64,000 bases of DNA, taken from positions 11,390,099-11,454,098 of the forward strand of contig JADWOT020000007.1 in the NCBI GenBank assembly GCA_036345935.2, in the 5' to 3' direction. Within the stretch, counting starts at the first letter, position 1; every line of letters starts with the position of its first letter. The stretch is from Taenia hydatigena. Taxonomy: Eukaryota; Platyhelminthes; Cestoda; Cyclophyllidea; Taeniidae. Below are positions 45,519-56,460 of the stretch, piece by piece. The notes below the pieces were generated by a model. The model was not told the DNA's origin, ran no database searches, and saw only the letters and a list, made by a program, of their open reading frames with translations. The position numbers were made by a program, and so were the translations under genes.

Positions 45519-47852
45519 TTATTAGGCAATTTCATTGGTCTCTTCTGCCGATGTTAGTTTATTTGTAAACGGAAGAAAAGGCGGGGCGGAGGACGCGACA
45601 TTGAGCGAATCCGAGTGTTTATTGTTCCCTACCCAAGCCACAAATCTATGCACATTTATCATTATCAGAAGAAGCATCCGGGGATGTTTGCCTCCGAATT
45701 GCTGATGAACGAAGTGTTTATGGGAAACGTAATGTCACGATGATGACTTTGATGACGACTCACCAATTATCTTGGCTTGTTCACTTCTCCTGTAGCAATG
45801 CAGTAGTCTCGACGTAGTCCTTCCCCTCACTCTTCCCCCTTAGGCGTAGTAGTATTTAGCGTTGGCTTTAGCTGTATATTTTGGTTCAAATTCTAGGTTC
45901 GATTTTGATTATAGATAGTGATGGCCGCAGGTGCACATCGATGACCGGAATAAATGAACTTGGCCGGTAATATCACGATGGAGTTCGCAATGCTGCGCTA
46001 TAAATTTAGCGCGGCCATATAGACAGATAATGTGCTTTTTTGCTTAGTAAAAAAGGGAGGTGTATCCATGAGCTCTTTCAAATCCAAACAAGCTGCTTCC
46101 TAATGTCAAACAAGGTCGTCTTTACCAATGATGAGCGGTTGTTGAACTGTGTAGGACCTCTGCGTCATTTTCATCTGGTTCGTTGCGTTGTAGGTCACTT
46201 CCTTATAACGGAACGGATTTTACTAGACAAATGGATTAAACCACCTCTGCAGAATTCAAACACGCCGTCGAGGTGCTCGACAAACAATAATGAATAGCAT
46301 CGTTGGCTACCAGTTTACATCAGTAAAAAAACGCGGCCCTGCTTAAAAAGCGCGCTATTGCTAACGGCAAATTTATTCACAAAAGGAGAAAGATTGCATT
46401 TTGAGTTTGAGAAGGCCTCATCTGAAGTGCTTATGAGATATACGTGGTCTTAATAACAGACGGAGGCTCCTGTTTCCTGACATGTATTTCTTAAATGAAA
46501 GGCAGAAAGAACTCGAATTCGTGCTCTGAAAAATGTTTAAGTTTCATTTGGATCTGTATCAACCTGCATGCTTCGAGGTTATAAGTGCGTCAACATTTTC
46601 TACAGAAGAAAATGCAAGAAAGGAAAAGTTAATGGAAACAGTGCTACAGTCTTGATCTTACTAATCACTTTATAAATAACTTACGCAAAATGTGTTTCAA
46701 ATGACATGGACAGAGCACTTAAAAGCCTGTATGCTATCAAATGAGCCACGAATATGTACGTCAAATATTGCTGCATAGCATTTGCCATCTGCACAGCATA
46801 AATCAGGATGGGTCAGATAGGAGCGGAGCGAATAGTAGCGTAAACAACCTTATAGATTAGAAAAGGCTATTTTTTAGGTTTACTGCAACCAATCGTGTTT
46901 GTAAAGAGATGTAGGTTCCGTAGTGGGTAAGCTGGATCAAATGATCAGACAGTTTAATCCCATTTCGCGATGACACGCTGCAGAATATATACGAGTGGAT
47001 TAAATTAGTACATGAAACTTTGTACGGTGACGGTGCAGTAACAATTTGTCTCTTTTAAGTCCGACCCAATGGATTGGATGATGGTAAATAGCGCAAAACA
47101 CTTGGAATTGCTAAGCACACCGTAACCACGAATGAAAAAGGCAGCAAACTACTAAGGGCATAGATGCATGCAAGTATAGAGCTGTAAACCTAAAATTTGT
47201 CCGGATAGCAATATTCCCATTGATTTGTACGCTATCAGATTAAGTGGTTGAACAGTAACTAACGTTTAGACTAATTAATAATGGATTTGAATCTTTAGAA
47301 AATAAGGCCCGGTTCCCCACTTGCAAAGATTGTGAATGACTTGCAGAACTAGGTGCACGTTATGAAGGCTAGACTTTTGATCGGGCCTAATCCCCCAGGC
47401 TATAGTGAGCCTTATTGAGTAAATCGAAGCAGGGAACGCCTTCAATGCGTTGTGCGCAAGGTAGCGCAATGAACAAATTTAGGGTTGCTATCAATCGCTC
47501 TTATGACTAATAAGATGGTTTTGGAAGAATTGTATGTCCCTGCAGGTGTTTACTGCAAATTTTGGGAATCAAGGGATTATTAAGTAAACTTCCCTGAATA
47601 GATACTAAATAAAAATTTTGGCGACAAAAACGCGACCCTATCTCTAATAATTTTGCCAAAAAAGCTCGAATATACCTTTGTATTGCTAACACCAAGGTAT
47701 TCGATTGACGCACCGCTAAACACAAGCGTCATGAGGATGAACGAAAAAGTTTCAATCTCAAGGGTAAAATCGTATTGTTTGAATGATGCTGATTTCAATG
47801 CCCTGTCCTAATTTCGTCACGGTACTCGACTCACTTTATCACCAACCATGCC

Positions 47853-48657
47853 TCCTACAACAGTGCACCCTATGCTGCTATCCCTGCAATGAGAACTAAT
47901 TAGTTCCTTTGGGATGCAGAGAGTACAGTAGATTCAACCAGCGTTAATCGTTTGCGCGATCATCGGGAACGCCAACTAGTGGATCTATCTCGTTTATCAT
48001 CTTGTCAGCGTAGAATTAATTGTGTTTCCGATAACGTACTGTGGCGTACTGATGTAGAAGAAAAATAATTTATTGTCAGAATGCATAAAGGAGGAAATTT
48101 TGGGAGACTATGAGCATTATTTGCAAGTACGAATTGTAACGCCCAAGAAGATGGTGTAATGAATCAGACTGTTTGATGGAAATCCACTTACCGCATCAGC
48201 TTGGTAAAAATTTACTACTGATTTGAAATATTTACACAGCTGCGGCACTTTCTAGCCCAGCCAGTGAGATGAATAAGATGGTGATGCGTTTAATATACCT
48301 GGTTTAGAACCGTTATTCAAGAAAACAGAGTATCAAATAAACGCAGTTGTCATGACGATGGATTTAGCAAGGCAAATCTTACCTTAGACACAATGCCTCA
48401 TTCTTGATCAACCTTCCACTTGAGCGTTGAAAGACTTGATGTCTACCTCCTGGTGACAGGAATATGAAAGCGCAGGGGAATGAGTGTTGGGTTTTGGCAA
48501 ACTAACAGGGTGGTGTGCATAGCAAGTAAGATGTAGTGTATATTTATGGAAAAGGAAGTTGCCGTTGGGTCGGCAGGCAGAGGAAAAGGGCAGTAAGTAG
48601 CAGCAAATGCCAGCAGGAATGTACTCGTGTAGGTTTTGTGTGACGGCGCGTGAATGC
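47853..48657. other. No supported gene
   Basis: Unique flank. Overlapping minus frames at 48408-48760 run through the antisense of the tRNA-Gly gene and are not believed. Confidence 0.4.
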
Positions 48658-48729
48658 GCGTGTGTGGTGTAGCGGTTATCATGGCTGCCTTCCAAGCAGT
48701 CGATCCGGGTCCGACTCCCGGCACACGCA
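48658..48729 (+). tRNA. tRNA-Gly (anticodon TCC)
   Basis: A 72-base cloverleaf with perfect stems apart from one GU: acceptor GCGTGTG/CACACGC, D arm TGGTGTAGCGGTTATCA, anticodon stem GCTGC/GCAGT around CTTCCAA, T arm CCGGG TCCGACT CCCGG. No intron, no encoded CCA. No T4 terminator lies in the first 50 bases downstream. The best-preserved tRNA in the window. Confidence 0.92.
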
Positions 48730-49020
48730 GTCGTCGAGCTGTCCCTTTACATTTGCCCATTTACAGGTATCACTGATTTGGTTCTCCTTTACAATCTCTA
48801 AAAGGCAATCCACATGAAAGCAGTTACTCCCTTTATAAAAGAGCATGCTGCTTTATCAGGCTTGCAGCTTTTGCAAAAACGTTAAGCTAAATAAAACAAA
48901 ACATATAGAGCCTACTTGATCCATTTATTGCTTCTAATTAGATCAACCATGCTTGTCGCAAGAGCGCGTAGTAAACATCGAATTTTTCTTGATTCACACT
49001 AGAAAAGAAACTGCACAAAG

Positions 49021-49245
49021 CCACATTTTTACCCCGGCACTTACCTGGCACTGGTTCATTATCGCATGCAGAATCTGTCGCTTCGAATTCGGGAAGCAAT
49101 TGATCTTGGTGCCACGTTGATTACATGCACTCATTGGGCTGAACTCTTTTGATACTTCCTCCATCGAATCCTGGATTTGATGGAAAAGGCTGTTCGTGCC
49201 GTGAGGTTGGCAAGGATGCTGTTGGTAAGGAAGTTTACAAAGTGT
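49021..49245 (+). pseudogene. Possible decayed coding exon interrupted by one TGA
   Basis: One frame reads P-G-T-Y-L-A-L-V-H-Y-R-M-Q-N-L, then R-E-A-I-D-L-G-A-T-L-I-T-C-T-H-W-A-E-L-F, meets TGA at 49150-49152, and continues in the same frame Y-F-L-H-R-I-L-D-L-M-E-K-A-V-R-A-V-R-L-A-R-M-L before a TTG|GTAAGG donor (about 49228). Strong sequence on both sides of a single stop (CGA-to-TGA type) suggests a recent pseudogene, though a hidden splice is not excluded. Not recognised. Confidence 0.3.
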
Positions 49246-52200
49246 TAGACCGCTTCATTGGATGTGACTTGAATATGTCCGTTAACTTAAAGCAGGTGGT
49301 TGCGTGCGATGCGATAGTGCAGGCGATCATTCCAGCTGGTTGTCAAAGGTAGATCAGCATTTACTGCTGCTGGATTTGCGCTGGGCATCTGGTCAAGCGG
49401 CGCCATCATTGGCATAAATGGCATGCAAACATACACATCAAGACTGATTTATTTAAGATCCACTTCATGCTTCAGCTATGAAGGAAGTTCTTCTGTTACC
49501 AGCGGAAGGCACTATGCCGCATTTGTGCGCAATGTCCTGACAAATTTCCAGCTCAAGTTATCAATTGGACTGTTCATAACCACACAACTGCATAAAAATC
49601 GAATGGATACTCCAGGATTTAACTTGAGTTGCAACTAGAAGTAAGCGCATGCAAGCTCACTCAGCTTCCAGGAGCCAAAGGCTGAGCTACGATGAGGCAT
49701 GCGCTGCACTCCTTTTTAGCGTGAAATAAGGAACCACGAGTTGAATGCATTGAGGTCGCTACTTCCACCTCGGCGTCTTTATCCACCTTCTTCACCTCAC
49801 CACACATTTATACATTTCAGCGGGCTACTAATGACCATCCTTCCTTTACTTAGCAGCAGACAAACAAGTAGCAGGTTAAATGGGCATTTCAGGGGAAAAG
49901 AATGGTGAGAGTAAGTTTGTCAAGGCTTACTTGACCACTTGTTTAGTGCCGCACTGTCAGCAATGGACCATATGGGATGTGGGATGAACGGCGGTCGAAG
50001 TTAAAACGTTCCAGCTTGGTGTTTGCACTTAAAATCTGTCCAAACGCTAAATTTAGCAATAACTTTAGTAGACTTTTTGTACTTGCGTTTTAAATGCTTT
50101 GTCATACTTGCTAGAAATGGGATAACTACCGCCAATTTAACGTAAAGGCCAATCCGGTACATATTTAGCATTCATGTTGCAAGCAAATGAACACGGTTTT
50201 AGTTATTTTTGTTATTCATTAGGTACCTGTGGCAAAGGTAAACACGGTCTACAAAAGGCGCATTCGTTTCGTAAAGTGAGGGTTAGCATTTGGCCAACTA
50301 CCTTCTCGTTAAAGTCATCCCTTACTTAGAAAATAAGGTAACAACCATTTTTGCTTAGTGGCATCAAATCGTGCGTGGGATCCTGTAAAGCACAGAAGAA
50401 AAAAGAACACGCATGTTTGATAGGCTGTTTGCTTGTTTAGCTTGAATTTTGGCTGGATCATTATTATTACCACCATTAATGTCGGCATCCCGAGTGCTTA
50501 TCATTTATTTGATAACCAGAGTTAGGTAGTCAACGATTTTGGTCAATGACAAATCCAAAATCGGAAAGAAAATAAGTAGAAGCTAAAAGGCAACTAATAT
50601 AATTCAGCGTATTTTGTTGCTAGCACTGAACTAGTCAGATTTGAATACTTGTAGATGTGCTACTCTCTCCGTCCTTTCTTCGGTCATTTGGCAAATTCAC
50701 ATGAAACACAGCTTTGTTAAGTCATTGTCCCAGTGTAAATTGCATAAGCACGATAAGTAAGGTTGTTTTAAATAAAAACGTTGGCCTCCTTTTACAATAA
50801 TGTCAACTGCATAAATTGCACATTTAATTGTGACTCAGCACCGGTGAGTCCCCTTAATAAGCGATCGCATTCGGTTCTTTGGCTGCATGCGGTGCGACCG
50901 GTCAATCTATCAGAACAATAGGTTCTACTCTATAAAGTCAACAAGATTACACAAAGAATTATTAACAATATTTTAGATGCTTGTCATTGGTTTAAATCGT
51001 CTCGAAAAGCATTAATTGTCATCTATTACTAGAAATTAGGCACGGTCGTCTTCTAATCATTTAATATCGTTCGGTTTAAAGTATATGTTGCATTACGTGC
51101 TCTCGGACAGACTCATTGTAGCGCATAGTACTGCAGATAAGTGGCGCCTTTCTTCGATATGTGACGCTGAATTTTAAGCACTGAACATACATAAAGCGCT
51201 GCCATCATATCCAGTAATCAATCCGCATGCTATTAAGATGACAAAAGAAAATTTATTCCGCATGTGTCGGCAGTCGAAATGAAGTCCAGCTTGCCAGCGT
51301 GGAAAACAATTACGTTAACCACCGCGCCGAAATACAGGTTGCAAAATTATCAGTGAAAAATTTGAAAAGTAGCTACTATGGCAACTTATCTTACTTCTGA
51401 GTCTTAAAATTCGCGATGAGCCACGCGGCATAGGATGACGCACAAGCATGTGGATCTGCACACACAATGGGCCCCACAGCCTGTTTACCGGTCTGGTAGA
51501 CAGGCCTTTACGTAGCCGTAACCCAATTAGAGGCGCAGAAGTTATTACCGAAAACCGAGCACTGCGGCCGGCCATCCCCTCACGTGTTAAAAATTGCGAT
51601 AGTCATTAAGGGGTGGGGTTTGAATCCGCAGGTTCTGTAAAACCAGATCTCAACTGACTGCGCAGTATGCTGCGATGCACGACGTGACGTTTGAAGTGAC
51701 CCTAAAACAGCATTGAATGCTTTTGGGGACCCAGATTTAGCCACCTAATCGTTTTTCCGCACTGCTTGATATTCATTTCATCTGTATGTCGTCAAATATC
51801 AAAATTGATCACATCTGCCTTCAAGGTGGAAGCAATCAATAAACGACTAGACCGAATTACTCCATAACTAGTCCGTAGCATAAGCAAGCTTGCAAAAGAT
51901 CCAAAGCCCATGGGGTTTTTTACGCAAGAAGCATAAATCGTACAGCTCATGTCCTTCTGACCGCAGTATCGTTAGCCCTGGCTAAGACAATTACCTACAG
52001 ATTCACCATCACTGATCCGTCGTGTGACCACTACGCTAATTCCATTGTTAACCCGTATTCTAGTCTGCCTTTTTAATTTGCCTCTACTTATACGTCCTGG
52101 TCTAGCAATCTCACTTTGTGGGAAGACCAGATGCTACTACAGAGTAAAGGCATAAATGCGTCGCAAAACTTGGATCAAGGTGAAAATAAAGTGACTGATT

Positions 52201-54395
52201 GAAGGCAATTGTGTCATCTATAAAGTAGATTATTTAGACAGCGGTGCAATGGGTGAAACTTTAACGTTTTAGATGATGCGACGCCTTAAAGTAGCATTTG
52301 TTGTGCCACCCATCCGATGCAAAACCTGAGATCTCATTTACCATTTGGATTGAACAAATGAGTTGTTTTGCAGCTTGTGTAGCACAAGAAACCTCGTCTT
52401 CATATAACTGCCCTCCGATTAGCAAACTCTATGCACTAAAAATCATAACAGATGAAGTTACGGGCTACAAGCCTCAGGCGATTATTAGGATTCAACTGTG
52501 AGAAAGGCAAAGGAAATCCATTACGAGAAAGGTTTGCAGTTGGATTCTGGTATTATGGTTTCGCTACAGCATAGAACAACATCTTGTGACACTTGATAAT
52601 ATACGCTGATGTCATGCATAAAATGACTCGAAGTAGGTCCAGTGGCTTGGACAAAACGTGATTAAACCCAATTCTAAAGCCAGCGTAAACAGCACTTTTA
52701 TAATCAGTTTTACTTTGAAATCGCTTTAGGGGAATCCAAGGTGGCACTGAGATTCCACTCGATGACTATTTGCTTCATATGAATAATATTTTCTTTGTCC
52801 CAGCCAATTAGTTAAATGAGGCTCATGATAAGTCCTTTCTTAGAATTTACGGTTAGGTTACGAAAAAACTCACCTGATTGACCTTTATAAGCGTCGGATT
52901 TACTCGATTGATGCCATGCGTCAGAGGTTTCACTTAAGCACCTCATTCATGGTTGTTTGCGTGAGTGGCGTAACTAACAACGACCATGGGTGACGTGCCA
53001 TTTTCTAGGGGATGTCTTAAAAAATCTGCTCATGTTTTGATTTACCTGACTTAATGAAAGCGCGCTTTAATGTGCCACAATGGGTCAGCATTTTAAACGA
53101 AGAAGTGTTAAAATTCTGGGGACTGACTTAAGCAATGTGGTTTGCGTGGACAAGTCACTGTGCTATCCGTACTTTTACCTGGAAAGAACATTTATGGTAG
53201 CTGAAGCTAATCTCTGGCCGCTAAGTTAAGACGCTAATAAGCTTGACACAAGTAATACATACGCATCAAGAGTTATTAGCACGTTGATTCATGCAAATGC
53301 TCATAAACAGGAGGAGCAAATTGGCTTTGTCAGATTTAAGCTGCCTTTGCTTTCATGCGTTGACGGCAACTAGTAAATGAGGATACTTCTACCCCTGTCA
53401 ATGTTAAATACCAAATACCTTGCTCGCCTTTCGACAATCGTTTAATAAATTGTCTTCTCGAGCTTTGGTTTTTAGCGCGTACCGAAAAGTTTCGTACTGC
53501 GTTTTGTTGTTATTTTAGTATTTTCACGATGGCAATTTTACTCAAGTGTATACCATGGCGCACCAGCCTCTTTCCTATTTGATATCTGTGCTTTAGCTTT
53601 GCTTAACATCTAATAAAATTCTTCCTGATGCATCTGCAGTGTTTAATAAGGAAGATAATGTGTAATTACACCCCTTAAAATAACTGTGCAGCGCTATGCA
53701 TAGGACATAAACGTGTTCGTAGTGTTTTGACAAAGCGCCTTTTAGTCCTACTTGTCCAAACATCAAACACAAGGTGCTGCCCTAAATAGGTTTTTTCGCA
53801 ACGCTCTTGGCGACCATAAGCTAGAACACCTAATTTTGCAATGGAGAAGTTTTCTATTTCTTGTTAATGACAACATTTTAATGAGGACATAACCTCATGA
53901 AAATTGCCATTGTGCGGTTTCAATGCTCCCTCATCTTGTTTCGTTTATTTGTTTGGCAATATGTTTATAGGCCTATGTCAATGAATACTTTGTTCTTATT
54001 TTTGGCGACCGGAGTAAAAACATGAGCGCGGACGATTCGAGGACAGTGTCGTCTAAGTGACACGTTGTTTGCTTTTGGAGGCAAAGGCAAACTTCGTGCC
54101 AAGCTTGCGTATTATTAAGAGGGCTCAGATTGTGGATTATAATGTTGATTACTTTAAGAAGAGCTACACCTTCGCCAACCTTTGTCACATTTCCATTGTT
54201 TTTACTAGTTTAGGAGGCTGATTGAATATTATCTCCTGCTAATTGATTGTCGTAGTGTTCATAATTAGTGATGTAAAGTATTCATGCCTAAATGTCAGCT
54301 ACAACGCATCGCCTTCGATTCCCTTGATTTTTCGGCCATCTGGAAAGGAGTAGCTCATGTGTCACCCAAACAAAAAAACTACGAAAACAAGATGC
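49246..54395. other. No strongly supported gene
   Basis: Long mostly unique stretch. Frames that read fairly well but lack splice or family support: 51315-51575 (-), 52298-52501 (+), 52553-52747 (-) and 53973-54188 (-, K-V-G-E-G-V-A-L-L-K-V-I-N-I-I-I). The last lies just past the 54.4 kb gene model. A possible AATAAA for that model is at 53943-53948 (-). Confidence 0.35.
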
Positions 54396-55067
54396 TCAGA
54401 GTAGGAGGTGTAAATAATTTGACATGGTGGCATTGTGCGGCAATGGAGCAAAGCTTTTGAAACTAAAGCGCTTCGAGTCATGTTTGCCACAGTGACTTAG
54501 AATTCACCACAGTGAGTAAAATCAGTTCCTCAGTTTCATCAGGCTAATAAAATCTTCCTACCCGAGCAACCATTTAGCACACAGTAAATTATTGATGGGA
54601 TCCTGCGGAGAAGTAAAATTGGAAAGCCGGACGTCTTTAGACCAATTTGTCGGCTAAACATAAAGCAGTGGCTTAACTTTACCACGGTGAACCCAGAAAT
54701 ACTTTAATACTAGAGGATACAAATTGCATGAAGTTCAGCACTAAGTCTGCAGTGAAGTTTGAAAAGATGATGGTCGGACTCACTAATTTTGCACCACGAA
54801 TGCAGACTTGCACGACAATAGAACGGAACTCACGTTGCGCACATCTTTAAGCCCCGCGCGTTTCCAAGAAAGCCGCAGAGGTGCGTTGACAATGTACTCA
54901 TTGGCTTTCCTTTGAAGAGTAGTGGATTGTGAAACTTCAAAGATGACTTGATTGAAATGAATCCCCTTTTGTGTTAGATTAAATTTTGCGCTGCTCTCAC
55001 AGTATTTTAAGCTCTCCTGGTGGGAGGAGCCGTCACGTTGGCCCATTCTCTTAGCATCAATTTTGAA
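54396..55067 (-). CDS. Three-exon 3' part of an unidentified gene
   Basis: Exon 54834-55067 (78 codons, phase 0 at both ends) lies between CTAAAGTTTAG and AAC|GTGAGT: F-K-I-D-A-K-R-M-G-Q-R-D-G-S-S, K-F-N-L-T-Q-K-G-I-H-F-N-Q-V-I-F-E-V, N-A-P-L-R-L-S-W-K-R. Next, 54562-54602 follows TTACTTCTCCGCAG and reads D-P-I-N-N-L-L-C-A-K-W-L-L. The last, 54396-54462, completes the split Gly codon and ends Y-L-H-L-L-L and TGA. Introns are 231 and 99 bases and phases agree throughout. Weaker upstream exons may lie at 55382-55463 and 55160-55301, but the latter does not join in phase by a good donor. No family recognised. Confidence 0.4.
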
Positions 55068-55463
55068 CTAAACTTTAGACTTGTGGACAAATAATTAACG
55101 TTACCTGAAAAGCACAGGCAACAGGCCATTACAGTACTACAGTGCCCCTCTAAATAAAATTACATAAGTTTGCCCCGTGAACTAAATCTTAGCAGAATCA
55201 TTCCGTCGTCTTTATAAACCCGCTTGATCGATGGCATGTGTTCTCGGTTTTCGACCACTAATTGTTGGAAAACTGGCTTTGATTTCATCAAGCACTCAAT
55301 GCTTGTAGCTCAATACCTTCTAGGATATTGATCACCTTATCCTTTTATTAACCTGTCGCTATGACCCTCTCTCTCTTTCACCTCGTTAATAAGCCTTTTG
55401 TGCGTTTGTAAACAAATGCATCACAGACATTTAACTTTGACGTCTTCGAGGACAATCCCAGTG

Positions 55464-56304
55464 CTACATGAACCCAGCTAAAATATTCGGCTGCATGGGA
55501 TCTTAATTGTCCCTATTTAAGCGCATGCAATGCCTTAAATGGCTGCTTGATTTTCGATTTGGGCAACAAGTCATTAACGGAACTCAACCCTTTTGTCTCC
55601 CCTGAGCATCCTGGTATCCCACACCAAGCCAATGACCTTGATTCTAACCTATCGTCGCCAGTGCATGTCCTAGCAGACTACTATGCCATCCTTCCTCGTC
55701 AGAAAAGTCTCAGTGTGTCACACATGCACTGAGACGAAGTCACATCCATCTTCGGTCTTCAAAAAGCACTTAACAGATACTTATTGAGTTCGTTCTAGGT
55801 CTGTTTTCTTACATTAGATTAATCTATTTGATTTATTGAACATATTCTCGTCTTATCATTTCTTCGTCTTCAGGGCTTCATTTTAAGTCTTTGGTAAAAA
55901 CACCTACCTAAACCTCGTAAACTAGATTTCCTTAAGATTAAAATGAATGCTGGTCATAAAGCTTCAAATCCTGCAGCCAGAAGCTGCTGCGATAACTACA
56001 GATTCGTTTTGATTATTCACACGTCTCTACGAGGTTAATAAAGCTAAAAAAAGCTTAAGCATCAACCGATGTCAACTTCCAGGCTCTGCTTTTCTCTATC
56101 AGTTAGTGTTCATGTGGTGGCACGTATTTCTAGCCTAGACATATAAGCATATTCCTTCATCACCAGTGGCGCTGCCCCTTTATGCTAGAGAGGCATATCT
56201 AGCCAAAATGCTGCCAGCGTACAGGACTGTGAAGGGCCCTCTGACCAGACTAATGAAGCCTAATCCACAAGGTACAACAAAAAATGCAAATTATTTCTAC
56301 GCGC
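55464..56304. other. No strongly supported gene
   Basis: Contains a 61-codon plus frame (55547-55732, L-G-N-K-S-L-T-E-L-N-P-F-V-S-P-E-H-P) of protein-like composition and no matching splice sites. Confidence 0.35.
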
Positions 56305-56310
56305 TTTATT
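56305..56310 (-). terminator. AATAAA polyadenylation signal
   Basis: Perfect hexamer on the minus strand about 150 bases beyond the stop of the 56.5-58.7 kb model; overlapping repeats of the motif follow. Confidence 0.35.
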
Positions 56311-56460
56311 TATTAAAAGAGCAAAACTTTTTAAACCACAAAATGTCCATCGCACTTTTCCAGTTTGAGTCGCATATTAAAATAACCGCAATCAAGCAGG
56401 CGAGTTACTGGAGAAACTAAGGGAGATCATTGTTTCCACCGGGGATGTTAAACTGCTGTT

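Larger units (their letters stand above)
43770..47852 (+). repeat. Near-identical 4 kb duplication, copy 1
   Basis: Repeats at 59914-64000 in the same orientation, offset 16144 rising to 16148 through a 3-base and a 1-base insertion in copy 2. About fourteen substitutions were seen by eye, all but one left of 45,900, with five packed near 44850-44870. The 1.9 kb from about 45,900 to 47,770 looked identical. The right boundary is beyond the window. Besides the entries below it holds open frames at 46040-46297 (+) and 47507-47798 (-) with no other support. Confidence 0.95.

Noticed and set aside
48408..48760. Two overlapping minus frames of 95 and 105 codons
   Set aside because: The longer starts in the antisense of tRNA-Gly and the two contradict each other; no splice sites fit.
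51595..51640. T-arm-like stretch GGGTTTGAATCCGC
   Set aside because: No D arm, anticodon arm or pairing acceptor could be built around it.
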